A stretch of DNA of 11,614 bases, from contig SKGU01000171.1 of assembly GCA_007117255.1 (NCBI GenBank), forward strand, positions 1 to 11,614. The letters run 5' to 3'. This DNA is from Natronohydrobacter sp. (GTDB lineage: Bacteria; Pseudomonadota; Alphaproteobacteria; Rhodobacterales; Rhodobacteraceae). Positions 5,754 to 11,614 of the stretch are shown in pieces. Numbering within the stretch: position 1 is the stretch's first letter; every line of letters begins with the position of its first letter. The notes below the pieces were generated by a model. The model did not search any database. It saw only the letters and a list, made by a program, of their open reading frames with translations, and was not told the origin of the DNA. The position numbers and the translations under genes are program-made.

Positions 5754-5759
5754 ACGCTT
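5745..5759 (+). repeat. perfect inverted repeat across the flgE stop codon
   Basis: AAGCGTT (5745-5751) and AACGCTT (5753-5759) are exact reverse complements around a single A. As RNA this forms a 6-bp stem with a TAA loop, so the stop codon sits in the loop. The spacing to flgK is only 24 bases and there is no T run, so full termination is unlikely; stability or partial attenuation of the abundant hook-protein message is more plausible. Confidence 0.4.
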
Positions 5760-5777
5760 CGTGAGTGAGGCTGCAAT

Positions 5778-7223
5778 ATGTCCCTGTCCTTAGCACTGTC
5801 TTCAGCAATGAGTGGCCTTGCCCTCTCATCCCGAGGCACGCAGGTCGTGTCTGACAATATCGCGAATGCACATACCGAAGGCTATGCTGTGCGAACGCTG
5901 AACCAGACGTCTCGGGTGCTGGGTCAGACGGGCAGCGGGGTGATGATCACAGGGGTTTCGCGGCAGGTCAATCACGCTTTGCTTGCGGAATTGCGCGGTG
6001 CCGCATCGCATACTGCACATGATGCTGTACTGGGTGGGTTCTGGCAGCGCTTCGAGACTGAATTTGGGCTGCCGGGCGAAGCCGGCAGCCTGCCGCAAAA
6101 TCTCTCGCGCCTTGGTGCTGCTTTGCAACAGGCATCGCAGAATCCGGATCAAAACTCGTCACTTCAACAGGTAACCCAGTCTGCGAGCGCGATCGCGCGA
6201 AGTATCGCTGGCCTGCAAGATCGACTTCAACTGGAACGTGATGATGCCGACGCGGCGATCCTGCGCGAAATCACAACAGTGAATCAGTCGCTTGAAAACA
6301 TTGCCGAACTCAACCGCAAGATTCAAAGTCAAACCTTGCTAGGTGGGTCGCCAGCAGCGCTTATTGACGCCCGCCAACACCTTGTCGATGAGATTTCGGC
6401 CCGGATTCCTGTGCGTGAATTCATGCGTGACGATGGGCGTATCATGCTCATGGCCCAAGACGGCTCAATTCTCGTCGATCGGGAAGCAGCACAGTTCGAT
6501 TTTGCGCGCAGCGTTCAGCCCGGACCCGCTGATCGGGTCGAGAACGGCGCGCTTTCTGCGATTTCCCTCAATGGGCATGAACTTCGTCCGGGCAATGCAA
6601 TGTTCGAAACAGGGCAGATCGGTGCGCTACTTCAAATCCGCGATATTGATGGCCCTTTGGCACAGCAACAACTTGATCTGGTTGCTTTCGATCTGGTCAA
6701 CCGGTTCGCGGATCAGACCGTCGATCCGAGCTTGGCCCCCAATCAGTTTGGCCTGTTCAGTCTGGAAGGACTTGCCGGATTGCCGGGCGAAGTGACAGGA
6801 ATTGCAGGACAATTGCGCGTCAATCCATTGCTTGACCCCGCGCAGGGGGGCGAAACTTGGCGCCTTCGAGCGGGCATGAACGCGCCCGCGCCTGGCGATG
6901 TTCTGGACAACGCCATTCTGAACCGGATGGCACAGGCTCTGGACGCCCCCAGGGCGCTTGCCGGAACCAGTGGTGCGAAAAGAAGCGCTTCGCTCCATGC
7001 CAGCAACTTGCTTTCTGACGTTGCGAGATCGCGCCTCGATGTCGAACAACAGGGCACCTTTAATGCCGCGCGCTATGCGTCACTGCGCGAAGCATTCTCG
7101 GCTGAGGGTGTCGATACCGATGCAGAACTCAGCAAACTGTTGAGATTGGAGCAGGCGTATTCTGCGAACGCACGCGTTTTGTCGACAGTAGACGCAATGA
7201 TGCGTACCATATTGGAGATATAG
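5778..7223 (+). CDS. flgK: flagellar hook-associated protein 1, FlgK
   Basis: This encodes 481 residues. The N-terminus carries SAMSGLALSSRGTQVVSDNIANAHTEGYAVR, the DNIAN-TEGY signature of FlgK, followed by LLAELRGAASHTAHDAVLGGFWQRFETEFG. A coiled-coil region near residues 150-190 contains ENIAELNRKI. The C-terminal helix LLRLEQAYSANARVLSTVDAMMRTILEI is the conserved axial end. FlgK forms the first hook-filament junction ring. It is shorter than the enterobacterial protein (about 550 residues) because of a reduced middle domain. GAGG lies 7 bases before the ATG; flgE ends 24 bases upstream and flgL begins 3 bases downstream, so it is co-transcribed with flgL and flgI. Confidence 0.92.
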   Translation: MSLSLALSSAMSGLALSSRGTQVVSDNIANAHTEGYAVRTLNQTSRVLGQTGSGVMITGVSRQVNHALLAELRGAASHTAHDAVLGGFWQRFETEFGLPGEAGSLPQNLSRLGAALQQASQNPDQNSSLQQVTQSASAIARSIAGLQDRLQLERDDADAAILREITTVNQSLENIAELNRKIQSQTLLGGSPAALIDARQHLVDEISARIPVREFMRDDGRIMLMAQDGSILVDREAAQFDFARSVQPGPADRVENGALSAISLNGHELRPGNAMFETGQIGALLQIRDIDGPLAQQQLDLVAFDLVNRFADQTVDPSLAPNQFGLFSLEGLAGLPGEVTGIAGQLRVNPLLDPAQGGETWRLRAGMNAPAPGDVLDNAILNRMAQALDAPRALAGTSGAKRSASLHASNLLSDVARSRLDVEQQGTFNAARYASLREAFSAEGVDTDAELSKLLRLEQAYSANARVLSTVDAMMRTILEI

Positions 7224-7226
7224 ATC

Positions 7227-8234
7227 ATGATTGCGTCTTCATACGGCGACATGTCTCGTCATTTGTCATTGGGTCGTCATTCGGCGCGCTTGAAGGCCGA
7301 TATGACCGGTCTGTCCAAGGAATTGACAACTGGCGTAATGGACGACAAGGCGCGCCACTTGAAGGGGAATCTTACCTTTCTTGCGAGTCTTGAAAAGAGC
7401 ATTGAACTCGCCGAAACGCGCAAATCCATCGCCCAGAACGCGGGAAATCTGCTTGCGGCGCAACAGAACGCACTCGCGGGAATCAGCGCGCGCAGTGAAG
7501 GCGTTTACCTGGAGTTAGTTCAATTGCCGCCCGGCGAGCATTACGCGCAGATTGATCGGCAGATCAATTCGCTGGAGTCGGCGTTCGTTGATACTGTTCA
7601 TTTTCTGAACACAAGCTTCGCTGGACGCAGCCTTTTTGCTGGAACCGCAGGTGACTCTCCCGCACTTGCACCCGCGCGCGATATTCTTGATGCGTTGTCC
7701 AGGGATCTACCGGCCGGGCTGGATGCTGCGGGAATGTCGGATGCGATCGATGCCTGGTTTGCCGCAGGTGGCGGATTTGACAGCGTTGGCTATCTCGGCG
7801 GGAATACTATTCCCGCTGCATATAATGTCGGTGATGGGTTAGATATCAGTTTAGAGATCACGGCGCAGGCGCCGGCGATCCGTCAGACACTTGCGGGTCT
7901 TGCAAAGGGTGCAATGCTTGCAAGCGGGGTGATTGGGGCGTCCCCAGCCGAAAAGCTGGATGTGCTTCGGGCTGCGGCTTCAACTCTGGCGGTGTCGAAT
8001 ACTGGTCTCATTGATCTATCTGCCCGCGTGGGGGTACAAGAAGAAAGGGCCGCGCGCGGGGTAAGCGCGGCAGAAGCAGAGCAAACTGCCATGTCGATCG
8101 CGCGTTCTGAGTTGGTGTCCGCAGACCCCTATGAAACAGCAACCAGGCTTGAGCAGGCGATGGCACAGCTTGAACTGATTTACAGTCTCACGGCCAGGCT
8201 TTCGCGGCTGACACTCGCGGACTATCTGCGATGA
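7227..8234 (+). CDS. flgL: flagellar hook-associated protein 3, FlgL
   Basis: This 335-residue protein belongs to the flagellin/FlgL family. Its N-terminus SYGDMSRHLSLGRHSARLKADMTGLSKELTTG matches the first axial helix, LNTSFAGRSLFAGT (near residue 130) is the typical family segment, and the C-terminal helix ending ATRLEQAMAQLELIYSLTARLSRLTLADYLR is the second. FlgL forms the second hook-filament junction layer on which flagellin assembles. It is assigned as FlgL rather than flagellin because of its place directly after flgK. It starts 3 bases after the flgK stop codon, with GGAG inside the end of flgK, and overlaps flgI by 4 bases (ATGA), so translation is probably coupled in both directions. 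Confidence 0.9.
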   Translation: MIASSYGDMSRHLSLGRHSARLKADMTGLSKELTTGVMDDKARHLKGNLTFLASLEKSIELAETRKSIAQNAGNLLAAQQNALAGISARSEGVYLELVQLPPGEHYAQIDRQINSLESAFVDTVHFLNTSFAGRSLFAGTAGDSPALAPARDILDALSRDLPAGLDAAGMSDAIDAWFAAGGGFDSVGYLGGNTIPAAYNVGDGLDISLEITAQAPAIRQTLAGLAKGAMLASGVIGASPAEKLDVLRAAASTLAVSNTGLIDLSARVGVQEERAARGVSAAEAEQTAMSIARSELVSADPYETATRLEQAMAQLELIYSLTARLSRLTLADYLR

Positions 8235-9343
8235 CCGGGATCTGGCTGCGCAGTATTATGCTAGCGATTGTGGCGCTTTGCGGGGCGTCTGTCGCTGAAT
8301 CTTCCGTGAGGCTAAAAGATCTCGTTGAGTTTGACGGTGTTCGGGGCAATGACCTGCTCGGTTATGGTCTGGTTGTCGGGCTCGATGGGACGGGCGACGG
8401 GATGCGCAACGCCCCGTTCACAGAAGACATAATGTCGAATATTCTGGAACGACTTGGCGTGAATGTCACCGGAGAGCAATTTCGTCCTAAGAATGTCGCG
8501 GCAGTGATCGTGACGGCGACCCTGCCGCCTTTTGCGCGTGCCGGTGGCCGGATAGATGTCACAGTTTCCGCGATTGGCGATGCAGGCAGTCTTCTGGGTG
8601 GCACGCTTGTTATGACGCCGCTGAATGGGGCTGACGGCACGATCTATGCTGTCGCGCAGGGCACCGTTATTGCGGGGGGTGCCGCGGCTGAAGGTCAGGG
8701 CGCACGCGAAGTACGAGGCGTCCCGACGTCTGGTACAATTCCGATGGGCGCGCGCGTCGAGCGTGAGGTCGATTTCGATCTCTCCAGCCTGTCGCAGATC
8801 AGACTGGCCTTGCGTGTGCCGGATTTCACCACAGCCGGTTTGATCGAACGCCAAATCAACCGGAGCTTTGGTCGATCAGTAGCGGTCATGACGGATCCCG
8901 GAACCGTGGTTTTGGATCTGGCCGCAACAGGCCTGCGTTCGCCAGCCCATGCGCTGGCCCGCATAGAAAATGAAATGATCACCCCGCAGACGCGTGCCCG
9001 CGTTGTCGTGGACCAGCGATCCGGCACAATCGTCATGGGAGAGGATGTCCGCATCAGCCGTGTTGCGGTGGCGCAGGGGGGGCTGACGCTGCGAGTTGAA
9101 GAAACGCCGCTAGTTGTCCAGCCCAATCCCTTTGCCGAAGGCGAAACAGTCATAGTCCCACGTACGCGCGCAGAGCTTGAGGATCGTCCACCGACTGCAC
9201 TGGCCGAACTGAACGGCGGGACGTCATTATCAGAGATCGTGGCCGGCTTGAATGCTTTGGGCGTCGCCCCGCGCGACATGATTGACATCTTGAACAGCAT
9301 CAATGCAGCGGGTGCACTTCATGCGGAAATGATTGTCCGATAA
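8231..9343 (+). CDS. flgI: flagellar P-ring protein FlgI
   Basis: This encodes 370 residues. A Sec signal peptide (residues 1-22, hydrophobic core SIMLAIVALCGA, likely cut after ASVA) precedes a mature protein starting with SVRLKDLVEFDGVRGNDLLGYGLVVGLDGTGDG, the hallmark of FlgI. Further matches are NVAAVIVTATLPPFARAGGRIDVTVSAIGDAGSL..., GTIVMGEDVRISRVAVAQGGLT and the ending NALGVAPRDMIDILNSINAAGALHAEMIV. FlgI assembles in the periplasm into the P ring around the rod at the peptidoglycan layer. The ATG overlaps the flgL stop codon, and no good ribosome binding site is visible, so it probably depends on translational coupling. flgH and flgA, partners in ring assembly, are not in the window. 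Confidence 0.96.
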   Translation: MTGIWLRSIMLAIVALCGASVAESSVRLKDLVEFDGVRGNDLLGYGLVVGLDGTGDGMRNAPFTEDIMSNILERLGVNVTGEQFRPKNVAAVIVTATLPPFARAGGRIDVTVSAIGDAGSLLGGTLVMTPLNGADGTIYAVAQGTVIAGGAAAEGQGAREVRGVPTSGTIPMGARVEREVDFDLSSLSQIRLALRVPDFTTAGLIERQINRSFGRSVAVMTDPGTVVLDLAATGLRSPAHALARIENEMITPQTRARVVVDQRSGTIVMGEDVRISRVAVAQGGLTLRVEETPLVVQPNPFAEGETVIVPRTRAELEDRPPTALAELNGGTSLSEIVAGLNALGVAPRDMIDILNSINAAGALHAEMIVR

Positions 9344-9407
9344 TGCCCGGCTAACGACATCCTGGCTCAGATCATCTCAGATGAAGATCGGCAAGACCGG
9401 GCATTTT
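9344..9407 (+). terminator. long-loop hairpin after flgI
   Basis: TGCCCGG (9344-9350), starting right after the flgI stop codon, pairs perfectly with CCGGGCA (9397-9403), which is followed by TTTT. The 46-base loop contains a small inner stem (TCATC with GATGA around TCA, about 9373-9385). The position fits the end of the flagellar transcript, but the loop is unusually long and the T run short. The following 9408-9555 shows no gene and no convincing promoter. Confidence 0.5.
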
Positions 9408-9555
9408 GGGATGACCGGAAACGTTCTTTACGAATTGTATTGTCTTGCCGTGACTGGACGTCGTTTTTTCGCTGTCGCATGTCGGCGCTGCAGACCCTGT
9501 TGACGCTCAGATTTGCGAAGAGACACTCAGCCGACTGCCAGCTGGAGGGTTCAGG

Positions 9556-11614
9556 ATGAAGACACATGTCAAAGCGTTAGTCGTAGGCGGAGGCGCTGTC
9601 GGAGCGTCGGTTGCTTATCATCTGGCCCGCGCTGGTTGGGACACGATGCTGCTGGAGCGCGACGAGCTGACAGCAGGGTCGACATGGCATGCCGCAGGGC
9701 TGCTGCCCTTGTTCAACATGGGATATGCAACAAGCCATATCCATGATTACAGCGTAAAGTTCTACAAGACACTGGAGGCGGAAACAGGGCTGAATGCCGG
9801 GTTCTACGTTGTCGGCAATTTGCGTATGGCGCAGACGCAAGCGCGTATGGATGAATATATGCTCTACGCCTCGACCGCCGAATCGGTCGGAATTCCCTAT
9901 GAGTGGATGACACCCGCGCAGATCAAGGATCGCTGGCCGCTGGTGCGCACCGAGGATGTGCAGGGCGCGATCTATCACCCGACGGACGGCTATATCAATC
10001 CGGCCGATGTGACGCAGGCCATGGCCAAGGGTGCGCGCCAGCATGGTGCAGAGATCGTGCGCAAGGTGCAGGTCGATGGCTATCGCTGGACCGGCAGCGA
10101 ATGGGTCGTGTCCTGTAGCCGGATGGTAGAGAAAGGCGGCAATCTTGTTGCCTCCGAAGAGCGCTTCGAGATCACAGCGGAACATGTGGTCACAGCGACG
10201 GGCAACCACGCGCAACGCACTGCGCGGCTGCTGGGAATCAAGATCCCCGCGATCCCTGTTGAACACCAGTACATCGTGACCGAGCCTGACCCGATGTTGG
10301 TTGAATATCGCAAATCTAACCCCGAACACCCGGTTTTGCGCGATGCGGATGCAAAATGGTATGTGCGCGAGGAACGCGGCGGCTGGATCCTTGGCCCTTA
10401 CGAGCGCAACGCGCCCGCGCGTTTCCTATACGATGTGCCGGAACAGTTCCGCGCCGATCTTTTCCCGCTGGATCTGGAACGGATCGAGGAAGAATACATG
10501 TCGATGATTCACCGGATTCCGTCTTCGGAAACTGTGGGTCTGAAGGACGATTACAACGGGCCGATCTGCTACACCCCGGATGGTAACCCGCTGGTTGGCC
10601 CAGCGCCGGGCTTGCGCAATATGTGGCTGGCCGAAGGATTCAGCTTCGGGATCACGGCGGCGGGCGGGACCGGGCATTATCTGGCGCAGATGATGGTCGA
10701 GGGCGAGGCCGAGATCGACATGGCGTCGCTTGATCCCAAACGCTACGGGTCCTGGATGACCACGGAATATGCGGCGCGCAAGAATGAAGAATGCTATGAG
10801 CATGTCTATATCCTGCACCACCCGGATGAAGAGCGTGAAGCCTGCCGCCCGCTGCGCACCGCGCCCTGTTATGACCGGGTCAAGGCCAGTGGCGCACAGT
10901 TTGGTTGCGTGAATGGCTGGGAGCGCCCCAATTACTACGCGCCCGAAGGCTTTGACGATCACGCATCGCGCAGTTTCCGCCGGGGCGGATGGTGGCAATA
11001 TGCGGTCGAGGAAGCGAAAGCCATCCGGACCGGTGTGGGCATGATCGACGCCACGGCGTTTACCAAACATCTGGTGCGCGGCCCCGGTGCAACGGCATTC
11101 CTTGACTGGTTCACCTGCAACAAATTGCCCAAGGTGGGGCGCATCAATCTGACCTATGCGCTGACCGAAAATGGCACAGTGCGCACGGAATACACCATCG
11201 TCCGGCTGGCAGAGAATGAATATTATCTGATCTCTGCTGGCGCATGGACGGCCTATGATGGGGATTACCTGCTCAAGGCCGCCGAGGACAAGCGCGCCGA
11301 ATTCGGTTGGATCGATATCCATGACGTGACCACGCAATGGGGCGTCTTTGCGGTGGCTGGCCCAAAATCGCGCGATCTGCTGGGCAAGCTGGTCAAGGAT
11401 GCCGACCCTGAAACGGTGCTGTCCAACAAGCGTTTCCCGTGGCTGTCGATGCGCAATATCGAGCTGGGCATGTGCCCTGTGCGTGCCGTGCGCGTCGCCT
11501 ACACAGGCGAATTGGGCTGGGAATTGCATCACCCGATCGAGATGCAGAATTACCTCTTTGATCAGATCATGGCCGCGGGGCAGGATGTTGGGCTTAAACT
11601 GGTCGGCGCGCGGG
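9556..11614 (+). CDS. dimethylglycine/sarcosine dehydrogenase-like flavoenzyme, 5' part
   Basis: The frame is open for 686 codons and runs off the window. It opens with a dinucleotide-binding fold, ALVVGGGAVGASVAYHLARAG (GxGxxG at 11-16), then GSTWHAAGL (41-49). In dimethylglycine and sarcosine dehydrogenases the histidine of this motif, here H45, carries FAD covalently. DGNPLVGPAPG (342-352) and AEGFSFGITAAGGTGHYLAQ (from 359) close the DAO-type oxidoreductase domain. From about residue 440 a GcvT-like folate-binding region follows, with RVAYTGELGWEL (646-657). The family demethylates N-methylated glycines and passes the one-carbon unit to tetrahydrofolate; full proteins are about 800-850 residues. 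The start has GGAGG 7 bases upstream. Substrate (dimethylglycine, sarcosine or a relative) cannot be fixed from sequence alone. It is unrelated to the flagellar genes before it. Confidence 0.9.
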   Translation, partial: MKTHVKALVVGGGAVGASVAYHLARAGWDTMLLERDELTAGSTWHAAGLLPLFNMGYATSHIHDYSVKFYKTLEAETGLNAGFYVVGNLRMAQTQARMDEYMLYASTAESVGIPYEWMTPAQIKDRWPLVRTEDVQGAIYHPTDGYINPADVTQAMAKGARQHGAEIVRKVQVDGYRWTGSEWVVSCSRMVEKGGNLVASEERFEITAEHVVTATGNHAQRTARLLGIKIPAIPVEHQYIVTEPDPMLVEYRKSNPEHPVLRDADAKWYVREERGGWILGPYERNAPARFLYDVPEQFRADLFPLDLERIEEEYMSMIHRIPSSETVGLKDDYNGPICYTPDGNPLVGPAPGLRNMWLAEGFSFGITAAGGTGHYLAQMMVEGEAEIDMASLDPKRYGSWMTTEYAARKNEECYEHVYILHHPDEEREACRPLRTAPCYDRVKASGAQFGCVNGWERPNYYAPEGFDDHASRSFRRGGWWQYAVEEAKAIRTGVGMIDATAFTKHLVRGPGATAFLDWFTCNKLPKVGRINLTYALTENGTVRTEYTIVRLAENEYYLISAGAWTAYDGDYLLKAAEDKRAEFGWIDIHDVTTQWGVFAVAGPKSRDLLGKLVKDADPETVLSNKRFPWLSMRNIELGMCPVRAVRVAYTGELGWELHHPIEMQNYLFDQIMAAGQDVGLKLVGAR

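Noticed and set aside
9500..9528. TTGACG before the dehydrogenase gene as part of a promoter
   Set aside because: No acceptable -10 box lies 16-18 bases downstream.
10426..11532. 368-residue - strand open frame inside the dehydrogenase gene
   Set aside because: Its length comes from GC-rich codon structure on the other strand; the + strand frame is continuous with clear flavoenzyme and GcvT-like motifs.

Overview
This window looks like chromosomal DNA of an alphaproteobacterium, most probably order Rhodobacterales (Roseobacter/Rhodobacter-type). The support is a MipZ-type ParA ATPase, a cysteine-free ribosomal protein L31, the block motB-flgE-flgK-flgL-flgI with divergent short alphaproteobacterial forms of the hook proteins, a dimethylglycine dehydrogenase-like enzyme, and moderately GC-rich codon use. 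Family names come from reading the proteins; no database search was run. No mobile element, CRISPR array, rRNA or tRNA was seen.

Region 1 (1-1513) is translation machinery on the + strand: the 3' end of rpmI (L35), rplT (L20), a gene-free gap of about 300 bp, then rplS (L19) and rpmE (L31), closed by a textbook intrinsic terminator. The gap holds a terminator-like hairpin after rplT, a second GC-rich hairpin, and a segment that can fold into a compact stem-loop ahead of rplS. pheS does not follow rplT and trmD does not precede rplS, so the two ribosomal pairs meet directly.

Region 2 (1514-3471) holds mipZ on the + strand, whose product positions the division plane. A previously unlisted 57-residue reading frame converges on it from the - strand and overlaps its last 11 bases. 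Next comes a - strand lipoprotein with a lytic transglycosylase fold, which diverges from the flagellar block.

Region 3 (3472-9403) is a + strand flagellar block: motB (stator), flgE (hook), flgK and flgL (hook-filament junction) and flgI (P ring). flgK, flgL and flgI are tightly spaced, and flgL/flgI overlap as ATGA. The two real gaps, before motB and before flgE, each carry a 7/8 match to the CtrA box TTAA-N7-TTAA about 50 bp before the start codon, and each carries two GANTC methylation sites. This suggests cell-cycle (CtrA/CcrM-type) control with separate promoters for motB and for flgE onward. Small hairpins lie across the motB and flgE stop codons, and a long-loop hairpin with a short T run follows flgI.

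Region 4 (9404-11614) carries the first 686 codons of an FAD-dependent dehydrogenase of the dimethylglycine/sarcosine dehydrogenase family, cut by the window edge. Most of the window is ordinary core genome. The items most worth a second look are the paired CtrA/GANTC signatures, the convergent small gene and the possible rplS leader RNA; no clearly new multi-gene system was found.
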